Source: Lepidostoma basale (taxonomy: Eukaryota > Arthropoda > Insecta > Trichoptera > Lepidostomatidae). From it: 64,000 nucleotides of DNA. The translations under genes were made by a program, and so were the position numbers. The DNA is taken from contig JAHDVF020001350.1 in assembly GCA_022606425.2 (NCBI GenBank), forward strand, positions 744,001 to 808,000, written 5' to 3'. The notes under the pieces were generated by a model. It ran no database searches. It saw only the letters and a program-made list of their open reading frames with translations, and was not told where the DNA came from. Shown here in pieces: positions 1 through 40,400 of this stretch. Position 1 is the stretch's first letter. Every line of letters starts with the position of its first letter.

Positions 1-159
1 GTTTTATTTAAAAAAAACCTGGATGTATTGTTTTACCCTGTAATTCTGTAAATCTATTGTAGACCTGATGGAACTTTTTTTTTGTGGACCGGAAAGGGTT
101 AATAAGCACGCTAATTTACCCGCAGACAAATAAAATAAATAAATAAAATAAAAAATGTG
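1..159. other. Last visible Gart intron, AT-rich
   Basis: Ends in an (AAATA)n-like A-rich tract near 127-155, which resembles the tail of a retroposon. No coding signal. Confidence 0.3.
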
Positions 160-207
160 TTAATAAAAGAAAAAGAGATCAACACGATAATTGATTAGAG
201 GACTCAC

Positions 208-28103
<27,896 letters not shown>

Positions 28104-28114
28104 GGCCGTTGAGC
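28104..28114 (-). other. Gart: Gart 5' leader fragment with 3' splice site
   Basis: Eleven bases lie between the acceptor (…GTTACAG|GC) and the start codon. This implies a noncoding first exon upstream. Possible donors are CATCAA|GTAGGT near 29645 and TTTAAC|GTAAGT near 30190, and the sequence alone does not decide between them. Confidence 0.5.
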
Positions 28115-28224
28115 CTGTAACAATCTCTTAATCTCAGTAGCAGAACAACACTGATAACTTCTCACTCCCAGCATAAATAAAATTCTGCTATTAGAATTAT
28201 TTGTGTTATTCACAAGATTATATC

Positions 28225-28545
28225 TTTATACGTAAGGCGGATGAGTGCATCCTAAGTCAAATTAAAAAAGATCCCTTAGATGATTTGGAAATATGGAACA
28301 AATGGATGAGAGTAGAATAGTTAAAAAGTCGTGTACAAACAGTTTGAATGGAAAAAGAAGTGGAGGAAAATATGGCATTATCAAATTCGGCCACATTCGA
28401 AGTAAAAAAAATCTACAAGTGTGCATGTTACGATGTATAGATATAGAGGAAACTCGAGATGTATATCAGGATAGAGCAGTGTGGCAGTCTATCCTCTCTG
28501 TCTACCATTTCAGGAAAAGGGTGTATTGGTTAGTAAATTAGTTAT
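28225..28545 (+). mobile_element. Family A fragment
   Basis: Upstream of the Gart start codon. The frame MEQMDESRIVKKSCTNSLNG is open over 82 codons. Confidence 0.75.
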
Positions 28546-28667
28546 ATCTTTGATTGATAGAAAGACATATATTTCAGTGTATTGGCATTATTTTTATTAT
28601 ATGTTTTATTGTATTTAAACTTTATTCTAAATGATAACTATAAATAATACAAAGAATAAAAAATAGG

Positions 28668-28857
28668 AAATCATGGTACTATCCAATAAATCAAATATTA
28701 AATGTCGGCCGCGTGAGGAGTGAAATCGACGCGTGTGCATGACACGATGTATGAATGTTGAGGAAACGAGAGAAATATGTCAGGAAAGAAAAGTGTGGCA
28801 GTCCATTATTTCTGCCTACCCCTTCGGAGAGACGGCGTGATGGTTAGTTAGTTAATA
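28668..28857 (+). mobile_element. Family A 3' fragment
   Basis: 'aatgtcggccgcgtgaggag' to 'ggcgtgatggttagttagtt'. Confidence 0.78.
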
Positions 28858-30565
28858 GAAAACAATATTTGAAATAAGCAAGTATAAATTGTTTTCAAAT
28901 AAAATAAAAAATCCAATAAGAAACTAATTTCAACTTTTAGTAGATATTTCCCAACGATTTTATACGTCAAAAGCATCACTCATGTTAAGAAAGTATTTGT
29001 AAATAAGATAACATTAAGTTTATACATAGATAAAATGCAATTCCGCTTTTAAATTAAGACTTTTTTAATTTCGAACACTAAAAACACGTTTAATTAATTT
29101 AACTAATGAATAAATTAATAACTCACATTTACACTAGAATAGCGTAATTTATAAAAAAAATATTTAAAATATGCCAAAACACGTCAACAAACTGCATGTA
29201 GGTAGAAAATTTATCTTTATTTGATTAAAGCCATAAATTATTTTTTATACACCGCAATGACAAGTAATGTACACTTAATACTGTATTTATTTGTAATAAA
29301 TATATTAGTTGGGATTACGTGAGGTTACAATCACTTGAGGTCAATTCAATAAAGACAGACTCGTATACTAACAGAAGAGATGTATTTGATGCGAAATCAA
29401 CAGCAGTACTCGAAACACTAGTTTAACGACTTATAAAACCATTATCTACTGTCATAAAATTATCGAAAGCACTGCACCTCCAAAATAACCGTCAGAACAG
29501 CAAACGCCAGAAACGTACGGACGGACGAGCGACACGAGAAGACAGTGACAACAGATTGACAACAACAATGCAATTGGACACGTGCTAACCTAACTATTTT
29601 GTTTTTTTGTTGTGAATAATTGGTATTATAAGGTACCTACTTGATGACGCAGCAGAGAGTCTGATAAGATTTTAGTAAACATTCATATCATTGGTCCGTT
29701 TCTACATTATTGTAAGCGCGAACATTTAAAAGTGCAGTCGCTAATATTTTACTTTACCAACCAGTTTATTATTGTTTTTATTACCAAGTACTATAACTGC
29801 AAAAGGTATTTGGGAATTTATTGTTTAATATCGTAATAAAAATACAGATCACACAAAAAAAAATCAATAAAATGTTTAGGTTATTTTAGTATTGTGACCG
29901 GTTTCGTCAATATCTGCTGAAATCGGCAAATGCCGCGACGTTGACGAACCCGGTCATTAAAATAATAAATTGTTAAAGAAATTTATTTACTTCAAGACAG
30001 AGTTCTACCACGAGATCTTAATAAAAACATTTGATTTCTTATTAATTATATTGGCTAAAGTTCAGAACAAATATTATGATTACGATTAGAATGCTGTTTC
30101 GCAGGAAAATTAATTGTAAATAGTGTTTTTATTTTAAATACTAAACACCTGAACTGTAGATTTGAAATAAATTAAATGATTAATTAAACTTACGTTAAAT
30201 ACGAGTAAATAATATTAGATGTATGCAATAATGCCAGCCATCGTTAGTGCTAATATTAAGTACTAGTTTAAATATATAATACATCACACTCAACGAAAAG
30301 GGTTATCATTATTCAATTGACCTCATATCGCAGTCGATTAGAAATGTTATTCCAACTATTTCTTGTTATAATATTGTCGTTATAATTATACAGATACGCA
30401 TAGCTCTATATAAAAATTATTGATTTTCATTAATGTGTCTCTAATGCATATTTATAATTAAAATGTTAATTAAAAAAAATTCAAATAGATAAAAGTCATA
30501 AATATTAATAATAATTTCAATCCAAATAATATTTTTTAAATTCATGTCGTCAAATAAATATTCTG
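28858..30565. other. Gart-Dcp1 intergenic region
   Basis: AT-rich. The more complex block at 29440-29600 is a candidate for the Gart promoter or noncoding first exon. A hairpin of 'ccggtttcgtcaa'-type arms lies at 29885-29975. No protein gene seen. Confidence 0.4.
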
Positions 30566-30569
30566 TGAA

Positions 30570-30840
30570 ATAATCTTCTTCTTCTTTTTGTCCTGTCACA
30601 CCTCCGTGGTGCATAGGGCCTCAAGGAACCTTCTCCACCCGACTCTATTGCATGCCTGATGCCTAACATTAATCCAAATGAGGCCTGCTGCCTAAACCTC
30701 GTCCTGCAGGGCTCTTCTCTAGGTGGCTCTTAGGTCTGCCTTGCTTCCTCTTTCCCCCCATAGGGGACCACTCTAGTGCGCCCTGAGCGATGCAGTGAGT
30801 GTAATCGAGCCACTGCCATTTGCGTCTAGCGACTTGTTAA
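30570..30840 (-). mobile_element. Family F non-LTR 3' end
   Basis: The complement codes RRKWQWLDYTHCIAQGAL-like sequence and ends in a (GAA)n-type tail at 30572-30582. It relates to 39065-39300. Confidence 0.7.
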
Positions 30841-31361
30841 TAATACGTAATATTTAATATCAGTTTTACAATCTTATTACAATAGTTTTTTCGTTCTAAA
30901 ATTAATGTATGGGATTTTTAAATATTAAATTGTAGTCGCAGTGCGAAGTTTAGATTTTTGCAATGTTAAATGCTTTCAATCGTGTTCTACCAAAGTTACA
31001 CACATATCAATGCCGTCTTGAAAAGTGATTTCGAGATGGCATTGTTACTTATATACATCAAATTATGAATATTGCACATAGAATGGGCGTTGATTTTTGT
31101 AATTATTTTTTTATGGTGAATGGGTACTTTTATATTCAATTAAAAATATATGTAGGTACGTATGAATATTATTAAGAGTGTGGATTAGCATTTAGCAGCG
31201 GTGTTGTCATATATAAGAAATATTTTCATATTTCGTAAACGCGGCTCTGTTGTCTATGGATTTTACGTTTATCCAGTTTGTCAAGATTGAAATAATTCTT
31301 GTGATAAATATTTTAGTTTTTTTTTCGAAACTATACGATTGCGAATAATAGGAAACAGAAA
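30841..31361 (+). promoter_or_regulatory. Dcp1 upstream region / 5' UTR
   Basis: AT-rich unique DNA precedes the ATG, and the long minus ORFs overlapping the Dcp1 start are shadows. Transcription probably starts within the last ~170 bp, but no TATA box or initiator is decisive. Confidence 0.35.
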
Positions 31362-32657
31362 ATGGCTGATGTTGTCGAATTGCGAATGAATGTGGCCGCA
31401 TTAAAAAGGTTCGATCCGTATGCTCTGGATATTGTGGATAGTGCGACACACGTAGCTTTATACACATTCGAAGACAATGAATGGGAGAAGACGAGCATCG
31501 AGGGTGCTTTATTCGTGTATAACCGGAACGGCAAACCATTCCACAGCATGCTCATTATGAACAGATTAAATACTAACAATCTCATAGAGCCCGTGACAGA
31601 AGGTTTAGAGTTACAAGTACAAGAACCTTTCTTGTTATATCGCAATTCCAAAAAACGTATATACGGAATTTGGTTTTATGATAAAGACGAGTGCATTCGA
31701 GTGGCCGCTAGGATAAATAGTTTATCAAAGGAGTATTCGAACAATAACGCCACTGCCGCAGTCTCGAGCACCGCTGCCCTCCCAAACGACAGTGTCCGGA
31801 TGCCTCAACAGACTGAATATAGAAATTCGTTTGGCGGGAATTTGGACATATTCAGTATGCTGAGCAAAGCGCAGGACGACTACAACACAATCAAAGGAAT
31901 CAGCAATCCTGGAAATAAGGATGTTCCGGCGCCGCGAGCGCCAGATGGGACATCCCAAAGCGTGATGGACTTTTTCGCTAAAGCGGGTAGCAGCGGCGCC
32001 CAGCTCCCGGCCGGTCCCCCCGCGCAGGCCGCCTCCATGTTCCGGGCGCCCGCGGCCGACTCGCGGGAGGGTCCTCTCATCCTGCAGAGGCTCATGAGCA
32101 ATCCAGTGCACAGCGTGGAGCACATCGAGAAGCAGCAGCGCTCCGTCACGCCGGGCGATCAGCAGCCTCCCACTCCAGGAGAGGCAGCCAAGCGCGCCGG
32201 CTTCAAGCTAAAGTCCACCCCCGGAGACCCCAAGCGTAAAAACAGTCAGAGTAAGCCCGAGGCCAAAGCGCCCACAAGGATCTTGAGTAAAGTGCACACA
32301 GAACCCAACTTTGCCCTGAATCCCGCGAGTGACACTAACGGGCAGGCGCAGCTGGAGGCGGATTTAAGCCTGGTGCGAGTGACTTCTCCGCTGGCTCCTT
32401 TCCTGCGACCTGGCGAAGAGACGCCCCCTCGGCCCGCGCTCATGCCCCCCACTATGTTTACCTCCTCGGCCAGCAAAACGGAGCGTCCAGCGCTGGAGGC
32501 GCTGCTGACTCCTATCCGGGCCGAGGAGCCGCGCCCCGAGCCACTCACGCGTAACCAGCTCCTGCAGGCCTTCAACTACCTCATCAAGAACGACGCGGAC
32601 TTCGTAAATAAACTCCACGAAGCGTACGTCAAATCGTTTTCGGAATTAGTTTCATAG
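31362..32657 (+). CDS. Dcp1: mRNA-decapping enzyme subunit 1 (EVH1 domain, 431 aa)
   Basis: Dcp1 activates the Dcp2 decapping enzyme in cytoplasmic P-bodies. Residues 1-125 form the DCP1-type EVH1 domain: LRMNVAALKRFDPYALDIV, WEKTSIEGALFVYNR, MLIMNRLNTNNLIEPV and KKRIYGIWFYDKDECIRVAA. A low-complexity Pro/Ala/Ser middle follows. It holds a short helical motif near residues 238-262 (ILQRLMSNPVHSVEHIEKQ) and an LMPPTMFTSS motif near 360. The C-terminal ~38 residues (LTRNQLLQAFNYLIKNDADF onward) match the metazoan trimerisation domain. The start codon has a good context (gaaaATGg) and the protein opens directly into EVH1. The gene is complete in one exon. Its second half is much more GC-rich than the first. 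Confidence 0.96.
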   Translation: MADVVELRMNVAALKRFDPYALDIVDSATHVALYTFEDNEWEKTSIEGALFVYNRNGKPFHSMLIMNRLNTNNLIEPVTEGLELQVQEPFLLYRNSKKRIYGIWFYDKDECIRVAARINSLSKEYSNNNATAAVSSTAALPNDSVRMPQQTEYRNSFGGNLDIFSMLSKAQDDYNTIKGISNPGNKDVPAPRAPDGTSQSVMDFFAKAGSSGAQLPAGPPAQAASMFRAPAADSREGPLILQRLMSNPVHSVEHIEKQQRSVTPGDQQPPTPGEAAKRAGFKLKSTPGDPKRKNSQSKPEAKAPTRILSKVHTEPNFALNPASDTNGQAQLEADLSLVRVTSPLAPFLRPGEETPPRPALMPPTMFTSSASKTERPALEALLTPIRAEEPRPEPLTRNQLLQAFNYLIKNDADFVNKLHEAYVKSFSELVS

Positions 32658-33264
32658 AACGGATAAACACGTTCCTGCCGTACTCGCTGGTGACCCGAGC
32701 CGTGGATGTGTATCTCGTGATATATTACTTAAGTTGTGGACAAGACTAAGTTATTCCCCGCAGGCAGATTTTGTAGATCTTTATTTTTCTGAAATCAAAT
32801 TTCTTTTGACATGGAAGTAGTAATAAACATTACTTGATTTTATGTTGTTTTGTTTTATTTTATTTAGTATGAAGTCAATATTGAAGAAGCTGCTAAAGGA
32901 GATTAAAATAGCTCTACAAAGTGATGTTTTTTTAAATTTGTTTTAGAGTGATATTGTTTTTCATGTATTGGCCATTTTTAGTTTTGTATTTCTGGAGAGC
33001 CTTGCGAGGAATCGCTTAATAGTACCGGAGCGGTACAACTCCAGTTAGTGTAGCGAATGTCTTACTATAGATTATAGTATTGTTCCTATACGTACTTTGG
33101 TTTATCCGCCACATCTGTAGTCATAATTTGAGTATTTAGTAGTAAATGTTGCAGCAAACGGCTATTAGATCAAACTGTGATTAAGGAATGTTTGTAAAAT
33201 GTGCTTTGAAAGAAATATGCTCATTCTAGATAATTTGTAAATATCCCGGCATCTTGTTAATAAA
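32658..33264 (+). terminator. Dcp1 3' UTR with two poly(A) signals
   Basis: AATAAA occurs at 32822-32827, followed by a T/GT-rich stretch, and again at 33259-33264, followed by TGTCTG and T-rich DNA. Short and long 3' UTRs (about 190 and 630 nt) are both plausible. Confidence 0.55.
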
Positions 33265-33371
33265 GATCTATTAATTGTCTGTTTCAATTTATGGTCTTGT
33301 TGATTTGAAGAGAGGTTATTCACCCAAATGCTATGTAAACAACAAAGCATATAATTAATATGAACAAAAAC

Positions 33372-33510
33372 ATCTGTTTAATTACATTTTATGTAGATGA
33401 CATGTTTCTAAGGTATTATCAAATGTCTTAGACAGGCGAAACATGACATTCACATAAAATCTAATAAAACTTCTATAAAACAGACGTTTTCATTCGTATT
33501 AATAATTTAA
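33372..33510. mobile_element. Fold-back MITE J downstream of Dcp1
   Basis: 'ttatcaaatgtcttagaca' and 'cttctataaaacagacgtttt' match the J arms. Confidence 0.6.
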
Positions 33511-33519
33511 TATGGAGTT

Positions 33520-34625
33520 TTACATCATTGTTCGAGAAACAATAAACAAAGCATATGACAATAATTTGCTTTGACCACTCTCCTTGGTTTATTTTTCGGA
33601 TTACCCTTTATTTTTAATGATTTAGTTTATGAATTATGTCTTCCACAGTGAATTACAAATGTTACATTTGTAAGAATATAATACTTTATTAAATGTGCTG
33701 TAAGTTCATTGATTTTTTTATTATTATAATTTAAATTAACAACAATTAGTAAAAACATTTTCATTTTCTTATCTCCATATTCCATGTCTCATATTCTTTT
33801 ATTGGAAACAAGAAGTATTATCATTCTTTTAAAATATAATGAAACTTTTAGTAACAGTACATTTATCATTCAAACTACAATATATAAATTTATTTCCAAA
33901 TATTGGGTACTTCAGTGTTCCATAGTTTCATCTGCAGACGGCTTTTCCCAGGTCTTTGCAATTTCCAATTTTAATACAATTAAAGCAAATTTGTCAATAT
34001 ATGCACAATTTAAAACAAATGAAACTGAACAAAAAAAGTTTAGATGCTTTATACATTATGCTATGTATGTTCATTTAATTCCATCTCCAAGCTTGGACCG
34101 ATTTTTACTCATAAAAATGATTCTTCTTCTTAAATATGCGAGTAACGTTTTGAATTTTTCCGCAAATACTTAATGTTGAAATTAATATAAATTTATTACA
34201 GACTAGGGACTGTAGTGGATAGGATATTTAGTGAGGTTATCCGAGACGCAAACCTATAGAAGTAATATAATCTACTGGACCACAGATGTCGTTATTTTAC
34301 AGTCAAGCGATTACGACGATAAAATGATGGTCTTGAGTAACTGCAATGTATCTTCTATTGGTTCACAGATGACAGCTTCGCAGTATTACTTTTTCAGGGA
34401 ATAAGGTGTAATCTTTGATGTTATAAACGTAAAAAATTCAAGAAACAGCAATACCATGGCATTGATGTTTCTTCTTTCTTTTGTTTTCTTTAATTTTTAT
34501 CTTTGGATTAGGAATGATGATGCATGCTGGATGGCGTTATGTACATATATAAAATGTAACTTTTCTTCAGGACATCTCAGTTATTTCATTTTGATTATTA
34601 TTGAGATAGTGTGAGTTAACAAATG
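33520..34625. other. AT-rich intergenic DNA
   Basis: A 129-codon plus-strand ORF at 33784-34173 has no recognised domain and AT-biased composition. Not supported as a gene. Confidence 0.4.
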
Positions 34626-34629
34626 CTAA

Positions 34630-34995
34630 TGCCTTATCAAGGTGAAATACGCCATTCCCATAAAATATCTAGAAAACCAGACATTTTTTTATTATTATAC
34701 TTATTTATGATAATTTCTTATTTTTGTCCTCTCACAACCCAGGGGTGCAAAGGGCTTTGAAGGGCCATCCTTGAGGTTGATTACTCTCTACTTTGCTCAT
34801 TGTTTGTCCTGATTATGTGACCAAAATATTTTAACACTCTCTGAGAGCACATCCGTGAGAGTCTTGCCCTGATGTCCGGTGATCAAGGATCGACTGGTTC
34901 GTTCTTCTCGCCGTCCAGGGTATGCACAACATTCATCCGATACTCAGCCATAAAGGAATACAAAAGTTTGAACCAGTCTTACTAGAAATATTTTT
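34630..34995 (-). mobile_element. J half-MITE and possible LINE fragment
   Basis: The J arm lies at 34630-34690. 34720-34990 resembles the complement of a family F-like LINE end ('tgtcctctcacaacccaggg') but the frames are lost. Confidence 0.35.
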
Positions 34996-35109
34996 GGGCT
35001 TGCCATATCTTCGGTAAGCTTCGTTAAGACCGTGCCATTTTAGCCATGATAAAGTCGTTACTCAGTTGTCGTGTAAGAAATAAAATAAATAAATTGTTTT
35101 CACATAATT

Positions 35110-37083
35110 TTTATTCACAATTGTATAAATAGTGTAAAATATTTGTTCACCAATACAATGCTTATTTTAAAATGTATATACAAATCAGCTGAGTGCAACC
35201 AGCTAGAAGTCAAAATAACCGCGTGTGTGTAATCTTGAAGTTTCAAGTTCAATAGGATTATGACTTCTAGCAGATAGCACCTTAGATCCTTAACAGATGC
35301 GTATTATAATATTTAACAGTAAAATTGGAACAGTATATAGAATTTCCACCTCATTCATAATAAGTTTAAGTCACTCGATTTATAAGTAATGTCGGAGAAT
35401 AGGTATTCAAGTTTCGTAGCACCCTTCGTAAAAACTTTCTTTTCTAGAAAATCTAAAGAGAAGCGTGTGCAGTGTATAACCCTAATACTAATCAATGCTA
35501 CGCACAATATTTCCATCTCGCATGGATTTCTGCACCCAAATTTCATTTCCGTGACTTGTTGATTCTAATCAACGAGTCACGGCTACTTTTATTGAAAACG
35601 CAAGTTAAACTTGGACACACCACGCGGTGAAGTTGGATTTGTTTGATAAAATATAAAAAATGTACATCTGAATGAAATATTTGAATAAAATACACAAAGC
35701 TCGCATTACTATAATATTATATGTGAAATGTGTTAACAATTACATTTCTAATAGAGTAAATATATTGTAAAATAGTATAGTATAATGTATTTGTATATTG
35801 ACATTATAAAAACATTCATATATTATATTTAGGCACTGCTTTTTTCATTCATTATTGGCATTTCATAAGACAGAAGTAAGTACCCCGACACGACACATTG
35901 GAAAGAATTTATTCCTTATTTTAAAAATATTATATTTATTGTAATTTTTCGCATATCGATTGGTGAATTTTTGCCAAATTTCTACAGTAGAATACAAGAT
36001 TTTTGGATAATAGCACATATGTACAAAAATATATCGGAAGAAAAATTCTGGATAATTTAGTTAGGGATTATAAATACACGAAAGGGTAGAATAAGAAAAC
36101 TATTTACAACACACAATCAGCTCCAGAGAGCCTCGTGAGCTCTCAAACCACATTAAAACTAAGCAAACGTTTACCACTTTTTAGTAAACCAATTTGAGAT
36201 CATTTTGGACCACTAATACAGAGATTCTTTTAGGTGTGGGTGACGTTCAACAGTCCCTATCTTTCACACGGGCTTGTATTAACCAGCGGAGTTTATTGTC
36301 ACAAGGGTTGAAGGCAACCGTTCCGGCTATTTTAAGTTACGTTGAGTAAGGAAGTTTAAAGAACTAGAGAATAAATATGTTAAGCTAATTCGCCACTTCT
36401 TGTCGCATTCGGCGGTGCGTGGACGCAGACGAGCCTCACGCCTCGCGCTGCCGCAAGATGTCATTAGTGGTACTAGAAACGTGCACAGCACATAACTCCA
36501 GCGAGTCTCTATACTATTTACAATCAATAATAATATTATATACAATATAAGAGTTACAATTGTGTGGTAAGCATCACAAGTATCAGTCGATTTAAATTTC
36601 TAATTTCTCGTATAACTGTGCAGAGGGAATATCCTTTAAGACCTAGCGTCAACATTTGGCTCAGGGAGGCAACCAACGCAACACACGGGAAGTCCTGTCG
36701 TTATTTAAATACTCCTAACTGCGAAACCTTTAGCTTCTAACGACGCCGTCAGACTACGCAAAACTGATTGTTATTGTCATCACACGGTTTCCCCATCGAT
36801 TGGGTAACGTCCAAAACTTAAATTAGACTCTTGAAAAATGCAATACATTGTTTCACATTTGAGGAAGTGCTTTTAAAAAAAGCTGGTAACTTTCGAGCTT
36901 TTGATGAAAACAAAAAGTTAACTGACAAATGAATTAGGAAACTTCGCGGTATCGATCGCCTCGACTTGAAGAGTTTTTTTAAATATCACTCCACGAGGTC
37001 ATCGTCCCCTGATCACAGAAGTGCCGCAGACGGGAATCCGAGGGCACAAAACTTTACAGCCGGCATTATCAGTGTTCCTCTCT
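35110..37083 (-). other. bambi 3' UTR (about 2 kb)
   Basis: Unique, repeat-poor sequence follows the stop codon, unlike the repeat-filled introns, which suggests transcribed 3' UTR. AATAAA hexamers on the minus strand occur around 35905-35940 and at 35110-35115, and the last is chosen as the far limit. A near-perfect 34-nt hairpin lies at 35549-35582. Confidence 0.5.
35549..35582. repeat. 34-nt hairpin in bambi 3' UTR
   Basis: Left arm CCGTGACTTGTTGATT and right arm AATCAACGAGTCACGG pair over 16 positions with one mismatch and a 2-nt loop. The hairpin is single-copy in the window. Confidence 0.6.
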
Positions 37084-37477
37084 CTATCGAGGGCAGTGCA
37101 TTACATTGGATCCTGTCTGTCCCCAGTATCTAATAGTTTCCTTGTTGTATAATTTGTCATCAGGCGGAAGACGTTGTTTTTCATATAATTTGGTATTAAC
37201 GCACGATGAAGAATCGCTGCCCGCTTGCGAGGGGACGTTGATGTTGATGTTGGTGTCCGTGTTGGTGGGCTTGTGCACGGGGGCTGGGGGGGCCTCCTGC
37301 ACGATGAGGAAGGTGTCCTCGCGCGCCCCGAGGTTGAGACGAGCGTTCTCCTCGTTCTTGGCCACTCCCGCACCTGCAGGGGGCAGCAGCAGAGGGTGGT
37401 GCGCCGGAGAGGGGACTTTCTTCATGAGCGGCTGCTCCAGTGGACCTTGCGCCGAGCCGTGATGGTTATATGCAGCA
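37084..37477 (-). CDS. bambi: bambi last exon: cytoplasmic tail and stop
   Basis: Begins SAAYNHHGSAQGPLEQPLM after the acceptor TTTTCAG|T and ends in TAG at 37084-37086. The tail is rich in Pro and Asn/Thr (HKPTNTDTNININVPSQ). It closes with DDKLYNKETIRYWGQTGS, which resembles the terminal DKILSLVHWG region of vertebrate BAMBI. No kinase motif is present. Confidence 0.92.
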
Positions 37478-40400
37478 CTGAAAAAACAATCAAACCATCA
37501 GGCTTACAGAACAAATGATAAAGATATGGTATAGATATATATACTAACTAACTAACTAACTAACTAACTAACCATCACGTCGAAGGGTAAGGTAGAAAGA
37601 ATGGACCGCCACACCGTTTTTTCCTGACATACTTCTCTCGCTTCCTCAACATTCATACACCGTGTCATGCACGTAAATCGATTTCTTCCCGAAGTGCCCG
37701 ACATTTAACATTTGATTGATTTAATCATGCCATGTTTTCCTTGGTCTTCCTTTATTTCAAGTTCCATTTAGGTTGTTTACATATACTTTCTTTACCATTA
37801 TTTCTTCATTCATTCTTTCTATGTGTTAGTCCATCTTAATGACCCTTTCATTATTGTGTTCATAACACTTTCATTTGCACTGCATTCTTCTTCTTATATT
37901 TGCATTTGACACCACTATCATATACAGATTTTAATCATACATTTATTCTACTTTCATCCTTCTTTTGCCAGTTCCACGCTTCATTTCCACACACGCCAGT
38001 ACACCATTGTGCATTGTAATCTTAGCTTTTTTGGATAGGCTTTTGTATGCGATGACAACTTTAAGGGAAACAGTAAATTTAGATGATATGGTATCTATGT
38101 AAGAAATATATGATTTTTAAACCATAGACCGCTAAGCAAATGTTTCTCTATCAGTCATCTCTATGCGGCATATTCTTCGTCAACTCTTTTAGAATTGAAT
38201 TGTCACTTAAAATCAACCTCTCTTACAAACCAAATTATTAAAGCAATCAATATCAACATCTTATTAATCTTACTTAAGTCAAAGAGTTAAGATGTTCCGA
38301 GCAAAACTCTTTTTTATCACCTAAATACTCTGTGATGCCTAAATACTTTACTGTTATACTAATTACAGACTCGCAGAAGAGTAATCACAAGAGCTTATTG
38401 ACATTAATTAGTATTTACAATTACATTACTGATAGAGAACTTCTTTATCAAATGACTACAATTAAATTATTCTAATATTTAATTAGATAAAGAGAGTCTA
38501 GACTTCAACAATAGTTAATAATTAATAAATGATTTATAACAATGCACAGACATGTCATTAGCGGCTGCATCTATAGCAAATGACATGTTGATAGTCGGGA
38601 GTCTGCAGTCAATCATTGGATGCTTTGTGTTTGAGTTTCGAGTTGATGGTTGTTAATTAGTTAACGATATATTGAAATGGGATAGGTTTCTGGACTCAAT
38701 ATTCATGATTTTATTGTCAAACAGTGTCAAATGCCGTTCTCTGGACCACAGCAGATGAATGACCCAATAAACAAGTTGCTAGGAACAAATGGCTATGGAT
38801 CAGTTATACAGAACCCAGTCTGCATCGCTCAGGGGGGCACTAGACTGGTCATTAATGCGAATGAAAATATCTGTTTTCTAGAAGTTCTAATCAATTTATG
38901 ATCATTAAATGTCTTTTTATTGATAATACATTTGATAATGCCTTAGAAATGCCATAAATTATAATAAAACTTCTAGAAAACAGACGTATTCACTCGTATT
39001 AATTATTTAATATGGAGATTCACATAATTTTTTAAGAAACAATTGGTCCTTTGTGGGTGGCGAATCAGAGAACAAGTTGTTAGACGCAAATGGCTGTGGA
39101 TCACACCCTGAGACGGAACCCAGCCTGCATCGCCCAGGGCGCACTAGACTGGTCCCTTATGGGTGGAAAAAGGAAGCGAGGCAGACCTAGAGCCACCTTG
39201 AGAAGAATCCTGCAGGATGAAGTTAAGGCAGCAGGTACTTGGAATGGTTGTTAGGCATTAGGCATGTGTTAGAGTCGAAAGATGTGACAGGATAAGAAGA
39301 GATATTAAAATAGGTTGTGTGTGTCTATACCTCAGCTTATGAGATGCGTCCATGGTGTCTGTCCGGAGGATACGGATGGCTACTCCGATGAGGAAGAAGA
39401 GTATGACGGCACCGCAAATAGGTACGGCTATGGTGGCGGCACGGAACCAGAGCTCGCCGGGGCTCTCGCCTGCCCCTGCCGCACTCCCACCCGGAGTGGT
39501 GATGCCTCCAGACAGGTTGCTGCCACCTGGAAAATATTACAAAAATTTATCACTTTTACAATCAAAAGTTTTTAATATATTTTAACACCTTAACTGAAAC
39601 GGTACTTCTCAGGATTTAATTTAATCTTTCTATCTGAGGCTATCTATTAATATTTACACTGACACACTACGAATATTATCGTAGTTGCACATATATGGTA
39701 AGTAAACAAAGTGTGACATAGACAATCAAACAAAAATTTAAATCTATTTTATCTCATAAATTGTTCACTTTTGCTTGGTGACATATATGGCATAATTAAT
39801 CGGTAATGACCTCCCCTACATCCTCCTAGAAGGAATAGGTCGAAGAACCAGTAACCCTGTATATTATTAAGATTTAACTTTTACCAAGAAATTTCAAATT
39901 GCAGCATAAATAATTTTAAATTTTAGAATGAATAGGCGAACGATAGACATATTGTATTATATATACATGGGAAGTCAGGGCAAGTACTGCCAGTACTTGT
40001 TCAAACAGTGAATGCTGTGATCTAGGCAGCTGATTGAGTTCTAGTTAAGATAAATGATGTGTATACCTGAGAGAGAGTTGTTGATCCGGACTTTGGCGAG
40101 AGGGTTGTCCACGTGGTTGCAAAGATCGCTGAAGCAACACAGCATCAGGGACGAGCCCCACGCTCCTGCCAGCCGACTCGGACTGTTCATGCACTTGCTC
40201 GTTAGGTCTCTGCAAATACAAATAATAATAAATTAATCAAATGAATTCTGCCAACAGACTGCATTCAACACTTCACAAAGTGATTCTTTGTGATATCACA
40301 AAAGGATAAAACAATCAGCTTTCTTTCTTTTTATCTATAACTAAACAGTCTTTTTTTTTATCTATAACTACTCCATCAGTGCCTCACTTTATTACTTGTT

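Noticed and set aside
31331..32618. Long minus-strand ORFs across Dcp1 (up to 132 codons)
   Set aside because: They are shadows of the GC-rich Dcp1 coding frame, have no domains, and conflict with a clearly conserved plus-strand protein.
33784..34173. 129-codon plus-strand ORF downstream of Dcp1
   Set aside because: AT-driven composition, no recognisable domain and no splice or homology support.
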